A DNA stretch of 64,000 bases from Bacteroidales bacterium (GCA_011620595.1 WOYX01000037.1:8304-72303), one strand, 5' to 3'. Counted from the stretch's first letter, positions 1-9,403 are shown. Made by a program: numbers and translations. The notes: a model not told the origin generated them from the letters alone.

Positions 1-55
1 ACTCAAATAAAAAATCCCGCTTGCGCGGGATGCTCTTTGTGATCCCGGCGGGATT
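1..55. repeat. Direct repeat copy 1: tRNA-Arg 3' end plus terminator
   Basis: These 55 bases match 168-222 exactly. Read on the minus strand they hold the last bases of the tRNA-Arg acceptor/T-arm, then the same hairpin terminator (stem ATCCCGC/GCGGGAT at 14-31). The rest of the tRNA is missing. The next bases form another stem (about 51-79, ten pairs) and a short hairpin CCACC/GGTGG at 108-120. I see no coding capacity in 1-206. A duplicated tRNA 3' end is what site-specific integration into a tRNA gene leaves behind, but only 112 bases separate the copies and no integrase is visible, so a local duplication is equally possible. Confidence 0.85.
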
Positions 56-167
56 ACGCCTCCTTCGTCGGCGTGATCCATAACAGGGGGCTCCGGACAA
101 AGAGCATCCACCTGCGGTGGTCATCTTTTATCTTTCATAAGCTTTCAGAAGCAAGCTTCTTCAGCTC

Positions 168-222
168 ACTCAAATAAAAAATCCCGCTTGCGCGGGATGC
201 TCTTTGTGATCCCGGCGGGATT
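168..222. repeat. Direct repeat copy 2, overlapping the intact tRNA-Arg 3' end
   Basis: This is the second copy of the 55-base repeat that begins at base 1. Here it belongs to the complete tRNA gene: it covers the last ~16 bases of the tRNA and the downstream terminator. Confidence 0.85.
175..198 (-). terminator. Rho-independent terminator of tRNA-Arg
   Basis: On the minus strand, seven bases after the tRNA, a perfect 7-bp stem (ATCCCGC/GCGGGAT, 4-base loop) is followed by a run of U (A-run at 175-181 on the plus strand). A second, identical terminator sits at 8-31. Confidence 0.85.
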
Positions 223-280
223 CAAACCCACAACCTTCTGATCCGTAGTCAGATGCTCTATTCAGTTAAGCTACGGGACC
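207..280 (-). tRNA. tRNA-Arg (anticodon ACG)
   Basis: The minus strand folds as a complete cloverleaf. The 7-bp acceptor stem (GGTCCCG with CGGGATC) contains one G-U pair. The anticodon stem TCTGA/TCAGA encloses the loop CTACGGA with anticodon ACG, and the T arm is GTGGG/CCCGC around TTTGAAT. The discriminator is A and CCA is not encoded (the next bases are CAA). The wobble A is presumably edited to inosine for CGN codons, as is known for bacterial tRNA-Arg(ACG). A terminator follows directly and a promoter -7 element precedes it. Confidence 0.93.
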
Positions 281-291
281 GTTTGCGGGTG

Positions 292-299
292 CAAAGATA
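292..299 (-). promoter_or_regulatory. Bacteroidota -7 promoter element for tRNA-Arg
   Basis: The minus strand reads TATCTTTG followed by C, a perfect match to TAnnTTTG, 11 bases before the first base of the mature tRNA. No exact TTTG is found at the -33 position. The rest of 300-485 is AT-rich and shows no gene. Confidence 0.6.
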
Positions 300-485
300 A
301 AATAATTTTCATTTTTTCCCTTAATAATCTTTGAAGGTTATTCTTAGTCATACCCATAATATACGGACAGCTCTTCTCGTTCAGAATTTGATGGCTGGCA
401 ATATTTCAGTTATTATATCGTAATTTTACAGGAAGATAACAGGCTTCAACTGCTTTTCCGGAATTACTGAAACAAGTTGGACAAT

Positions 486-3311
486 ATGAAAAAGAGCATT
501 AAAATAATCCTGCTGACAATTGCATCACTTCTTGTGCTGACAGTAGCAGCGGCCATCATCATTCCATTGGCCTTCAGGGACGAGATAAAGGAACGTGTCG
601 AAACCGGGATCAATGGCATGGTAGATGCCAGAGTGTCGTTTTCAGGCTATAAACTAAGTCTGATCAGGTCATTTCCCAACGCTGTATTCACTCTCAAAGA
701 CCTGCAGGTGACAGGCATAAATGAATTCAGCGATGACACCCTGGCCTCTGTTGAATCGTTCGGGCTGGTATTCAACCTCATGAGTCTCTTTGGTGATGGG
801 GGATACGTGATAAAGTCAGTAACTGTTGAACGGCCGATGGTAAACGCCATTGTTCTTGAGAACGGGGTGGCCAACTGGGACATTATGAAGGAGACGGCGG
901 GTGAGGAAGAAACAGATGCATCAGATACTCCGGAGATAACAGAGCCGGCAGAGATAACACCCCTGAAGGTAGCCCTGAACAGGTTTAGCATACGGAACGG
1001 GAGGCTCTATTACACTGACCTTGAGTCGGAGATGGCGGCCTCCGTTGAGGAGCTCGATTTCAACCTGTCAGGAAAGATGAGCGGCTCACGTACAGTGCTC
1101 GAAATGGATCTCTCCGCCACCGAAGTTAATTTCAAAATGGAGAGTCTCTCTTACCTCACAGATGCCAGGGTGGAGTTCAGTGCGGCTGTTGATGCCCTGC
1201 TCGATTCCATGAAATTTACTCTTGAAGATAACAGATTGAAGATTAATGACCTGGTTCTTAAACTCGAGGGTATGGTCGCAATATCAGGTGATGACACTGA
1301 GCTTGACCTGGCCTTTAGCACACCTGAAACATCTTTTAAGTCGTTGCTCTCTCTTGTTCCTGCCTTTTACATGAAAGGGTATGAGGATCTCAGGGCATCG
1401 GGTACGGTGGCTATGGAAGGGGCCGCCAGGGGTGTCTACAGCTCGGCTGACAGTACTCTGCCTGACATCTCGGTCAGGCTGCAGGTCAATGACGGAGTTA
1501 TCAGTTATCCTGGCCTGCCCGAAAAAATATCGGCAATCAGCATAAACGGAAAGGTTCTGACTGGCGGAAAAAATATGGACAACACCACTGTTGAGGTCAA
1601 CCGCTTTCACTTTGAGCTGGCAGGAAATCCTTTTGACCTTACACTGGCTCTTGCCACGCCGGTCAGTGATCCTGAGGTGGCAGCAACCGCAAAGGGAAAG
1701 ATTGACCTGGCAAAGCTGCAGCAGGCTGTCCCTCTTGACAGCATAACCATGAACGGCCTGGTTGACATCTACCTGGATATTGCCGGCCGGATGTCAATGC
1801 TTGAGAACAAAATGTACGATCAGTTCCAGGCTGCAGGAGACATGAAGATATCTGGCATGGCTGTGACAATGGCCGGCATGCCGTCGCTGAAGATCAGAGA
1901 AGCAGGATTTAAATTCAATCCGGCCTATGCTGAGCTTACCGGACTGGCGGCGACGATGGGAGAGAAGAGCGACTTTACCCTTGCGGGCAGGCTCGAAAAC
2001 TATATCCCGTATCTCTTTTCCGACGGTACCATAAAGGGCAATCTGTCGCTCAGATCAAAGATGGTTGACCTGAATGAGATCCTCGATATCATGTTGTCAG
2101 ACACCACTGAAAACGATACCACTGCACTCGAGGTTATACATATTCCTGAAAACATTGATTTTGCCTTTGATGCCGTCATCGACAGGCTGGCCTATGGCAA
2201 GCTCTCAGCCGATGACGTGAAGGGTAAAATTGTTGTCCGCGACGGTGTCCTTGCATTAAATGAAACCGGGATGAAGGCGTTGGGGGGATCACTCATGATG
2301 AATGCCTCATATGATACGCGCGATACTGTCAAGCCCCTTGTTAATGCGGCAATGCTTGTCAGTGCCGTGAATATCAGGCAGGCGTTTGATGCATTCAACA
2401 CCGTTCAGCAACTTGTCCCGGCAGCTGCAGGACTGGGTGGCAGCGTGAGCGTGAAGATGGATTTCAGAAGTCTGCTCAACAGCAGTATGATGCCGGTCAT
2501 AAGTACGATCTCAGGGCATGGAGAGGTCAGCTCGGAGTCGGTGCAGATACTGGAATCAAAATCCTTTGACATAATGAAGAGCGTACTGAAGTTGAATCAG
2601 GCTTATACAAACGTTGTTAAAGACTTACAGGCAACGTTTATAATTAATGATGGCAGGCTTTTCGTCAAGCCTTTTGACACCAAACTCGGAAACATAAAAC
2701 TCAATGTCTCGGGTGATCAGGGCCTTGACCGCACAATCAATTATTTGGTAAAGACTGAGATACCCAGGGCAGAGCTGGGTGAGTCTGCAGCAGCACTGAT
2801 GGGAGCGTTTTCCTCGCAGGTTGCGGCGTTAGGACTGAATATCACACCGCCGGAGATCATAAAGGTTAACCTGAAGATAGGAGGTACTTTCACCAAACCG
2901 GTCATTACGCCGGTGTTTGCCGGCGGTACCGGCGGCCAGGGGGGCGTCAGTCCTGTCACCGCTGCCACCGCTGCGGTGAAGGAGGAGGTGACTGAGAAGG
3001 TTAACGAGGCTGCCAGGGAGCAGGCTGAAAGGATCCTTAAGGAGGCCGCGGAGAAGGCACAGATGGTCCGTGATGAAGCGGAAAAGTCAGCGAAGGTCAT
3101 ACGCTCAGAGGCTGACCTCCAGGGTAAAAAGCTGGTCAGTGAGGCGGAGTCGAAGGGCCCCATGGCACTTATGGCTGCGAAGAAGGCTGCGGAAGCTCTC
3201 AACAGGGAGGCAGACAAACGTGCTACACAGCTCGTAACGGAGGCAGACAGGAGGGCAGGCCAGATCCTTGCCGAGGCCAGGGCAAAAGCTGACGAGCTTC
3301 TGAAACAGTGA
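486..3311 (+). CDS. AsmA family membrane protein with long helical C-terminus
   Basis: This 941-residue protein has an N-terminal membrane anchor (about residues 5-27) and then the AsmA N-terminal pattern (R.SFPNAVFTLKDLQVTG region). Long beta-rich repeats follow, with an AsmA-like C-terminal domain to about residue 820. AsmA/TamB-type proteins are inner-membrane-anchored periplasmic proteins thought to help lipid traffic to the outer membrane. I placed the start at the ATG at 486 rather than the in-frame TTG at 477. The last ~115 residues are Ala/Glu/Lys-rich and predicted helical, like a periplasmic coiled coil, which is not usual for the family. The gene stands alone and converges with rplS. 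Confidence 0.85.
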   Translation: MKKSIKIILLTIASLLVLTVAAAIIIPLAFRDEIKERVETGINGMVDARVSFSGYKLSLIRSFPNAVFTLKDLQVTGINEFSDDTLASVESFGLVFNLMSLFGDGGYVIKSVTVERPMVNAIVLENGVANWDIMKETAGEEETDASDTPEITEPAEITPLKVALNRFSIRNGRLYYTDLESEMAASVEELDFNLSGKMSGSRTVLEMDLSATEVNFKMESLSYLTDARVEFSAAVDALLDSMKFTLEDNRLKINDLVLKLEGMVAISGDDTELDLAFSTPETSFKSLLSLVPAFYMKGYEDLRASGTVAMEGAARGVYSSADSTLPDISVRLQVNDGVISYPGLPEKISAISINGKVLTGGKNMDNTTVEVNRFHFELAGNPFDLTLALATPVSDPEVAATAKGKIDLAKLQQAVPLDSITMNGLVDIYLDIAGRMSMLENKMYDQFQAAGDMKISGMAVTMAGMPSLKIREAGFKFNPAYAELTGLAATMGEKSDFTLAGRLENYIPYLFSDGTIKGNLSLRSKMVDLNEILDIMLSDTTENDTTALEVIHIPENIDFAFDAVIDRLAYGKLSADDVKGKIVVRDGVLALNETGMKALGGSLMMNASYDTRDTVKPLVNAAMLVSAVNIRQAFDAFNTVQQLVPAAAGLGGSVSVKMDFRSLLNSSMMPVISTISGHGEVSSESVQILESKSFDIMKSVLKLNQAYTNVVKDLQATFIINDGRLFVKPFDTKLGNIKLNVSGDQGLDRTINYLVKTEIPRAELGESAAALMGAFSSQVAALGLNITPPEIIKVNLKIGGTFTKPVITPVFAGGTGGQGGVSPVTAATAAVKEEVTEKVNEAAREQAERILKEAAEKAQMVRDEAEKSAKVIRSEADLQGKKLVSEAESKGPMALMAAKKAAEALNREADKRATQLVTEADRRAGQILAEARAKADELLKQ

Positions 3312-3313
3312 TG

Positions 3314-3345
3314 CAAAAAAAAAGGGTGCCTCTGATGAGACACCC
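3314..3345 (-). terminator. Terminator of rplS
   Basis: On the minus strand, just after the rplS stop, a stem GGGTG/CACCC with an inner CTC/GAG extension is followed by about nine U residues. It lies between the converging ends of the AsmA gene and rplS and may also slow plus-strand transcription. Confidence 0.8.
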
Positions 3346-3366
3346 TCCCGTTTGTAACTTTGACGG

Positions 3367-3717
3367 CTAGAAGATTTTTTCCTTTATGCGGGCCTTCTTG
3401 CCGGTGAGATTTCTGAGGTAGAAGATGCGTGCCCTGCGCACCTTGCCGTATTTGTTCACTTCTATCTTGTCAATGAAGGGCGAGGCTATCGGGAAGATCC
3501 TCTCAACGCCTATGTTGCCTGACATCTTGCGCACTGTGAAGGTAGCCGTCTGTCCGGCTCCTCCTGATCTCTGAATGACCACTCCGCGGTACTGCTGTAC
3601 CCTCTCCTTGTTGCCTTCCTTTATCTTATAGTGCACCGTAACAGTGTCTCCGGCCTTGAATTTGGGAAACTCATTGCTGCTGGCGTACTCCTTCTCAACT
3701 ACTTTCATTAAGTCCAT
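3367..3717 (-). CDS. rplS: 50S ribosomal protein L19
   Basis: The 116-residue protein aligns in full with the L19 family. It shows the SH3-like core with [15 protein letters not shown] near the start, the [13 protein letters not shown] segment, the GVERIFPI segment and a basic C-terminus ending [11 protein letters not shown]19 sits at the 30S-50S interface of the ribosome. In many bacteria rplS follows rimM-trmD; here it is monocistronic, with its own perfect Bacteroidota promoter (3761-3793) and a strong terminator. A second in-frame Met at residue 4 could be the true start. Confidence 0.97.
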   Translation of the reverse strand: MDLMKVVEKEYASSNEFPKFKAGDTVTVHYKIKEGNKERVQQYRGVVIQRSGGAGQTATFTVRKMSGNIGVERIFPIASPFIDKIEVNKYGKVRRARIFYLRNLTGKKARIKEKIF

Positions 3718-3760
3718 TGCGAAAATAAATTTATGATCTCTACTCTTTTAAAACAGGTCG

Positions 3761-3793
3761 CAAAAGTACAAAATAAATTTTATTATCTGCAAA
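3761..3793 (-). promoter_or_regulatory. Promoter of rplS (TTTG - 21 bases - TACTTTTG)
   Basis: On the minus strand a -33 TTTG (3790-3793) and a -7 TACTTTTG (3761-3768) are 21 bases apart. This matches the Bacteroidota housekeeping sigma consensus, and the -7 element ends 44 bases before the rplS start codon. Confidence 0.75.
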
Positions 3794-3816
3794 ATAAAAA
3801 TCGAAAGCAAAAGTAA

Positions 3817-5532
3817 TCAGTGACCGGCACCGTCAGGCACCCTGAGCTTATCGCCGGCATCAAGGACTATTCTCATGTACCAATCCTGGGGATAGCCGGG
3901 CTGCTTTACCTCCGGAGTAATATATTTATAGCCCTCCTTCAGTTCTCTTTTTGTTTTAATATTGCCATCCATATACTTGGTGAACAGGTGCTTATATAGC
4001 TCCCTCCACTCTTTCACGGTATTGTTGCCGGCGTCTACCGAGTATTTGGTTATCAGTTCGGTTCCCTTTTTTGCGGCTGATCTGGCACTACTTCTGAAGA
4101 GCTCTGCAGCCTGGATGTCGATCTCTGCCGTTTCAGTGATATATTTCTGTTCCAGCTCCTTCTGTTTGGCCTGAAGGTCGGGAGTCATGACACTGGCGCG
4201 ACTGTAAACGAAGTTGGTGACTTCGTTGAAGACCCAGAAGGCTGCGTCGTCGCTGTAGGTCATGATATTGCCGTTACCCACTGCAAATGAGTGAGGGATC
4301 TCGGTCATGCCGCAGTACATCGGGGTATAGACGGTATAGTAGGTGTCATCAACGCCGAACCATATGATTCCGCCAACGGGGTCAGGCAGCCAGCTGCGCG
4401 ACTGTGCGACGAATGAGAATCCTGTCTGCTGAGTTGAGGTGGCTCTCTCATGGAGATAGTTTTTGCCGTCGACGCTCCAGGTCATCGGTCTCCATCTGAC
4501 GGTGCTGAGGTATGGACCTGCCCCGACATCTTTGGTCATGTCCATGGGTGTGCCCTGGTAGTAATCACGCATGAGCCCCATCACATCTTCCACGCTGAGC
4601 TTCCTGTCAGGCTTAATCCAGAGGGGCATACGCCGGCTGAGGTCGTGCCCCATGGCATAGTCAACATACTCGCCCATAGAACTGTTGACCCTGTTGAAGG
4701 CAGCCCAGACCCTGGCCTCGCAGAAACGGGCTCCGCTGAAATCTACCGGTGCAAATACGTCGCTGAAGCTGAAGTTGGCATCGGTGCCGCTGTACCATCC
4801 TGCTTCGCGGGCCAGGTCAATCATGTCACCTGCATAGACGGTCTCAACAGCCGGGTTTGATATCTTGTCTATCTCATCAGCGGTTATTGATGTGGTGCCG
4901 TTTGCCAGCGGGAAAGTGGTTATCCGTGCCTGGTTGGCATGGCCTGAGATGTAACCTTCAGGAATCAGCCGTGCAACAAAGGCCATACCCTTCTTGCCCG
5001 GGCCCTTGCCTATCAGTTCCATTATCCATACTTCATTCGGATCAGAGATTGAGAATGATTCCCCGGAGCTGCAGTAGCCGTATTTCTCAGTGAGCAGAAC
5101 CATGTTGCGGATTGCTTCACGGGCGTTTTTGGAGCGCTGTAGGGCCATGTAGATAAGGCTTCCGTAATCAATGATGCCGTCAGGATTATGAAGCTCGCTG
5201 CGGCCGCCGTATGTTGTCTCGCCTATGGCAACCTGATGCTGGTTCATGTTTCCGACAACAGACCAGGTTTCAGGAGCCTGCTCTATGGTGCCCAGAAATT
5301 TGCCCGTATCCCACTCGTATACATCAACCATGGTACCGGGCTTGTATTTCATGGCCGGCCAGAAGTAGAGCTCTCCATAGAGAACGTGCGAGTCAGCGGA
5401 GTAGGTGATCATGGTAGATCCGTCCTGTGAGGCTCCCTTTGTAATAAGAAAATTGGTGCAGGCCCTGCTCTTCTCCGATGTCAGCATCAGAAGCATAAGC
5501 AGGCTCATCATCATTGCGGTGATCCGTTTCAT
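3817..5532 (-). CDS. Secreted C69 family dipeptidase
   Basis: This 571-residue protein begins with a hydrophobic signal-like segment and then ACTNFLITKGAS. In the C69/U34 dipeptidases the Cys exposed after cleavage (Cys25 here) is the N-terminal nucleophile, so the enzyme is an Ntn hydrolase that removes its own propeptide. Further family features are the DGSTMITYSADSH stretch, NQHQVAIGETTYGGR and GYCSSGESFSISDPNEVW. It likely degrades dipeptides in the periplasm or at the surface. It is a single gene on the minus strand, and the exact substrate cannot be read from sequence. Confidence 0.9.
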   Translation of the reverse strand: MKRITAMMMSLLMLLMLTSEKSRACTNFLITKGASQDGSTMITYSADSHVLYGELYFWPAMKYKPGTMVDVYEWDTGKFLGTIEQAPETWSVVGNMNQHQVAIGETTYGGRSELHNPDGIIDYGSLIYMALQRSKNAREAIRNMVLLTEKYGYCSSGESFSISDPNEVWIMELIGKGPGKKGMAFVARLIPEGYISGHANQARITTFPLANGTTSITADEIDKISNPAVETVYAGDMIDLAREAGWYSGTDANFSFSDVFAPVDFSGARFCEARVWAAFNRVNSSMGEYVDYAMGHDLSRRMPLWIKPDRKLSVEDVMGLMRDYYQGTPMDMTKDVGAGPYLSTVRWRPMTWSVDGKNYLHERATSTQQTGFSFVAQSRSWLPDPVGGIIWFGVDDTYYTVYTPMYCGMTEIPHSFAVGNGNIMTYSDDAAFWVFNEVTNFVYSRASVMTPDLQAKQKELEQKYITETAEIDIQAAELFRSSARSAAKKGTELITKYSVDAGNNTVKEWRELYKHLFTKYMDGNIKTKRELKEGYKYITPEVKQPGYPQDWYMRIVLDAGDKLRVPDGAGH

Positions 5533-5637
5533 GAGTATAAGTATAAGTTATTAATTTAAAAATTTGATCAATAAATACATGTATCTCCGTTTTACTTTCC
5601 GGAGGATGGTGACAGACATCAAAAATAACATCTTTAA

Positions 5638-6390
5638 TTAAAAAACAACACCCCTTAGAATCATAATTACGGCCCTGATCCTCTCTTCATCGGCTGTTTT
5701 GATGATGTACTCCGACTGTAGCCGGGGGTCACCCATATAGATCCCTTTTCTGCGGAATGTCATGGGGCTCTCTCTCTGCCGCCGGCCGGAAAGGTGGTAT
5801 TCCGAAGCTCCGGTGGTGGTTGCCAGCAGGGCTATATTGTATTCGTCGATTCCTCCACCGGGCATTATTATGATCCTCCCGTGTGAGGCATCACTCAGTT
5901 TTCTGATGAGCCGGCTTCCCTCGATGGCTGTTTTTGCCTGTCCGGATGTAAGTATCCTTCCGGCACCGGTCGAGATAATATCTTCCAATGCCGTCATCGG
6001 GTCGCGGCACATATCAAAAGCCCTGTGGAAAGTGACGCTCATGGGAGCCGCATATTCAACCAGGAGCGCAGTGCGCTCCACATCCACGTTACCGTCGCGC
6101 ATCAGGATGCCGGTCACTATACCCTCTGCGCCCTTCTCTCCGGCTGTGTCTATATCGCGCCGCATGACACCGAAATCTCTGTCGCTGTAGAGAAAATCTC
6201 CGGCCCTGGGCCTTACCAGCACATGCATCCTGATTGAGGTGTTGCTGCGGACAGCTTCGATCAGCCCGGCGGCGGGAGTGACACCTCCTTCGGCAAGGGC
6301 CGAGCAAAGCTCTATTCTTCCTGCCCCGGCAGCTTCGGCAACAATTGCAGACTCAACGGAGTCGGCGCATATTTCTACCAGAAAAGACAA
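5638..6390 (-). CDS. cutC: CutC family protein (copper homeostasis / TIM barrel)
   Basis: The 250-residue protein matches CutC along its length. It starts with LVEICADSVESAIVAEAAGAGRIELC, followed by LAEGGVTPAAGLI, MHVLVRPRAGDFLYSD, VTFHRAFDM, ILTSGQ and IIMPGGGI. CutC is a cytoplasmic TIM-barrel protein long linked to copper tolerance, though its biochemical activity is uncertain. No copper genes are nearby. A 155-base gap separates it from the divergent nucleotidyltransferase. Confidence 0.93.
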   Translation of the reverse strand: MSFLVEICADSVESAIVAEAAGAGRIELCSALAEGGVTPAAGLIEAVRSNTSIRMHVLVRPRAGDFLYSDRDFGVMRRDIDTAGEKGAEGIVTGILMRDGNVDVERTALLVEYAAPMSVTFHRAFDMCRDPMTALEDIISTGAGRILTSGQAKTAIEGSRLIRKLSDASHGRIIIMPGGGIDEYNIALLATTTGASEYHLSGRRQRESPMTFRRKGIYMGDPRLQSEYIIKTADEERIRAVIMILRGVVF

Positions 6391-6545
6391 TTCTTCAGAT
6401 CAAGACTTTGAAAGTACATATTATTTAGATAATATTGTGTTACCTGAAAGATTAAAAAATGAAGCACCTCTTTTTCACAAGACATAACAGCAATGAAATG
6501 CAGAACAGGGGTGTTGCATGATATCTTATGAATTAAAAAATCAAC

Positions 6546-7448
6546 ATGATGAAACCTACATTATTGGTACTGGCTGCCGGAATGGGCAGCAGATATGGTG
6601 GCAACAAGCAGCTTGACCAGGTCGGTCCCTCGGGCGAAACGATCATTGATTATTCAATTTATGACGCCAAAAGGGCCGGTTTCGGCAAGGTTGTCTTCGT
6701 GATTCGCCGCGATATTGAGGAGCAATTCCAGGAGACATTTGTACAGAGGCTCAAGGATGTGATCGAGATAGATTATGTCTTTCAGGAGCTGGGAAATCTT
6801 CCGGCCGGCTACAAGGTTCCCGGGGATCGTCAGAAACCCTGGGGCACCAGCCATGCCATCCTGGTCACTGAACCGAAGATACATGAACCTTTTGGGGTCA
6901 TCAATGCCGATGACTATTACGGTTATGACGCCTTTAAGGTGCTTCATAAATTCCTGACAGAGGACAAGGACGATACAAATTTCTGCATCGTGGGCTACCG
7001 GCTGGGCAACACCCTCTCTGATCACGGCCATGTCAACAGGGGCATTTGCAAGGTGAGCGACGAAGGTTTTCTGCAGCATATAGTGGAGACCCGGGGTATA
7101 GAAAAGAGGCCTGACGGAATCTTCGCTCCGGATGCGGAGGGAAACATCAGGCAGTACACCGGTGACGAGATCGTCTCAATGAACCTCTTCGGGTTCAAAC
7201 CCTCGGTTTATAAATACCTCAACATGGAGTTCAGCAACTTCCTTGACGAGAGGATCACCGACCCGAAGGCAGAGCTTGACATACCTACTTCACTCGACAA
7301 GTTTGTGAAGAAGGGGGAGATAACCATCCGGATACTGAGGAGCGACAGCCACTGGTTCGGGGTAACCTACAGGGAGGATAAACCGTTTGTTGTGGAGAGC
7401 ATCAGGAAAATGGTTGATGAGGGGCTCTATCCCGAAAAGCTGTTCTGA
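6546..7448 (+). CDS. Sugar-phosphate nucleotidyltransferase-like protein
   Basis: The 300-residue protein opens with the nucleotide-binding signature LAAGMGSRYGGNKQLDQ of the NTP_transferase (GT-A fold) family and has INADDYYG, a metal-binding Asp motif. Such enzymes join NTP and a sugar-1-phosphate into NDP-sugar. Length and motifs fit a Bacteroidota subfamily usually annotated only as nucleotidyltransferase, so the sugar is unknown. Two Met codons (6546, 6549) could start it. The stop codon overlaps an 8-bp inverted repeat (AGAGCAGG/CCTGCTCT, 7448-7490). Confidence 0.8.
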   Translation: MMKPTLLVLAAGMGSRYGGNKQLDQVGPSGETIIDYSIYDAKRAGFGKVVFVIRRDIEEQFQETFVQRLKDVIEIDYVFQELGNLPAGYKVPGDRQKPWGTSHAILVTEPKIHEPFGVINADDYYGYDAFKVLHKFLTEDKDDTNFCIVGYRLGNTLSDHGHVNRGICKVSDEGFLQHIVETRGIEKRPDGIFAPDAEGNIRQYTGDEIVSMNLFGFKPSVYKYLNMEFSNFLDERITDPKAELDIPTSLDKFVKKGEITIRILRSDSHWFGVTYREDKPFVVESIRKMVDEGLYPEKLF

Positions 7449-7490
7449 GAGCAGGCTGGTACCAGATAGTTATTGCGTGATACCTGCTCT
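7448..7490. other. Nested inverted repeat after the nucleotidyltransferase
   Basis: AGAGCAGG (7448-7455) pairs with CCTGCTCT (7483-7490), and within the loop lies the perfect 10-base palindrome CTGGTACCAG (7456-7465). No clear U-run follows on either strand, so a terminator call is not secure. The rest of the gap to 7617 shows no gene. Confidence 0.5.
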
Positions 7491-7617
7491 GCTCTGGGCA
7501 GAGTAGTACTTTCATGATGCGGGATTTTTTATTGCCGCTGCCTGCGTATTAGCAGCCCATCTCTGCACAACAGCCCTGTAAGACAGTTTCCGGACGAAGT
7601 TCCTCGGATTGCCTTTA

Positions 7618-9333
7618 CTACCACCTGAACTCACTCCTGAAAACGGTACTGTTGCCGCAGTTGTCTTTAACCGTTAGCTCCATGGTGTGAACAGCGTTTT
7701 GCTTCAGATGTGCAGAGGTGGGTCTGTAGATGAGCAGGTTGTTCTTGGCGTCGTACTCGGCCAGGAACCACTGGCCGTCAATAAGAGTCTCATAGCTTCC
7801 GATACCGGAGAACTCATCGGTGATCGTCACGGTGAATAGCCGTTTGCCGGTGAGGTCTGCCCCTCTGGCAAATGAAGGCTTTATCACCGGAGGGAGGGTG
7901 TCTATGGCCACAGCGTAATCACCAAGCCTGTTGACATCACCGGTCACGTAGCCGTAACTGAACCTGCCTCCCGAGTATGAGGGTTTGCCCTTCCTGTCGA
8001 CTATCGCCAGGCACAGTTTATCCTCCATGCCGGGTATCAGCGTGTCAGGCCTGACAGAGAGCCTGTATCTGTCGTGTACCGGCACGGTCTCATTGTGGAC
8101 GGAATGGACAGGAGAGAGCAGGTCCCGGCTGCCGTTGCGCATATTGTATATTAAGAAGAGGGTATCATAGAATGCTCCTGCCGGGAAATGTATCCTTAAA
8201 CCGTCAGCGGTGAAGTCGGACGCCTTTCCGTATGGCAGTATTTTGCTGCACTCTGCCGGAGCAGGAGGGATGAGAGGCTTCGGCAGGGAGCTGAGCCTGA
8301 ATGCCACCCATGACTTGTTGCCTGAGGCGTCCGTCACTATAATCCGGATATCATGGTCGCGGTCGTCGCCGAAGCTAAGGATACCTCTGTTGACATGGCC
8401 GTCATACATCGAGAGCCTGTTACCCGGCTGTATGAACAGCCTGTGTATGTATTCGTTTACTGAGGCTTTGGCAGCGTAGTCGATATGGCTGTTGATATAT
8501 CTTGATTCGCTGTATGAGAATCTGTCGGCAGTGAAGCTGTAGACCTTCAGTCCGTCAGCCAGCAGCTCTAAGGAGTATATCCCGCACCTGTTGGGGCTGT
8601 TGTCAAAAATGTCCCAGCACTTAATGCCCACTCCTGTCTCTCCTGCGATGACAGGCAGGTCAGAAGAGGCTATGCCGTATGATCCGTCAGCCGGCACCGT
8701 TTTAAGTGTGAGGCTGGCATTCCGGCCATTCACCGTTGAGCTTCGGGAGAGAGGGTAGAGTATCACCTTATCTATCACCGGCCTTTTGCTGTCGCTGACG
8801 CCGAAGGCAAAGTCCAGCGGGTTGACCGGCTCCTCGGTTGCTGAGTCGCGCAGCTCAAAATGAAGGTGAGGGCCCGAGGAGCCACCCGTATTGCCTGACC
8901 AGGCTATCACCTCGCCACGCTCAACACGGAACTGATTTCGCTGCGGGTAGAGAGAGACAGCAAAGCTTTTTATCTCGTACTGTCTGTTCTCAACATACGC
9001 CTCGATGTCAGGGCGGAAGCTTCTCAGGTGGGCATAGACCGATGAATAACCGGAGGGGTGCCTGACATAGAGTGCCTTGCCGAAACCGCCGGGGCTGACG
9101 GCTATCCTGTATACATAGCCTCCGTCAACGGCCAGGACATCCTTGCCTGTCACTCCACCCGTCCTGTAGTCGATACCGGAATGAAAGTGATCACTTCTCA
9201 GTTCCGCGAAGCTGGCAGACAGTGAAGGTACATCGCGAAGGGGGCTGACAAAGATATCCCTGTCCGATACCTGTGCACCAACAAGGTTTGCAATTGTTAA
9301 AGCAGCAACAAGAAGTAAATTTCGTTTATTCAT
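7618..9333 (-). CDS. Secreted M23 family metallopeptidase
   Basis: The 571-residue protein has an N-terminal signal peptide ending near VGAQ and an LytM/M23 domain with HSGID (His51, Asp55), which gives the first zinc ligands, and the GPHLHFEL motif with the HxH pair. These are the family's complete zinc site, so it should cut peptidoglycan cross-bridges or stem peptides in the periplasm. About 400 residues of beta-rich sequence follow. An upstream extension of the frame exists, but the ATG at 9333 directly precedes the signal peptide and leaves room for the divergent promoter of the zap genes. Confidence 0.9.
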   Translation of the reverse strand: MNKRNLLLVAALTIANLVGAQVSDRDIFVSPLRDVPSLSASFAELRSDHFHSGIDYRTGGVTGKDVLAVDGGYVYRIAVSPGGFGKALYVRHPSGYSSVYAHLRSFRPDIEAYVENRQYEIKSFAVSLYPQRNQFRVERGEVIAWSGNTGGSSGPHLHFELRDSATEEPVNPLDFAFGVSDSKRPVIDKVILYPLSRSSTVNGRNASLTLKTVPADGSYGIASSDLPVIAGETGVGIKCWDIFDNSPNRCGIYSLELLADGLKVYSFTADRFSYSESRYINSHIDYAAKASVNEYIHRLFIQPGNRLSMYDGHVNRGILSFGDDRDHDIRIIVTDASGNKSWVAFRLSSLPKPLIPPAPAECSKILPYGKASDFTADGLRIHFPAGAFYDTLFLIYNMRNGSRDLLSPVHSVHNETVPVHDRYRLSVRPDTLIPGMEDKLCLAIVDRKGKPSYSGGRFSYGYVTGDVNRLGDYAVAIDTLPPVIKPSFARGADLTGKRLFTVTITDEFSGIGSYETLIDGQWFLAEYDAKNNLLIYRPTSAHLKQNAVHTMELTVKDNCGNSTVFRSEFRW

Positions 9334-9403
9334 AGCTAAGCAGAAACGTCTCTGTGCAAAACTAAAGTTATGAATCCAACAGGCAAACTTAATGCCATCT
9401 TTT

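Noticed and set aside
2741..3343. Minus-strand frame of 200 codons opposite the AsmA C-terminus
   Set aside because: Its Ser/Ala-rich composition mirrors the Ala/Glu/Lys repeat on the plus strand and it overlaps the rplS terminator.
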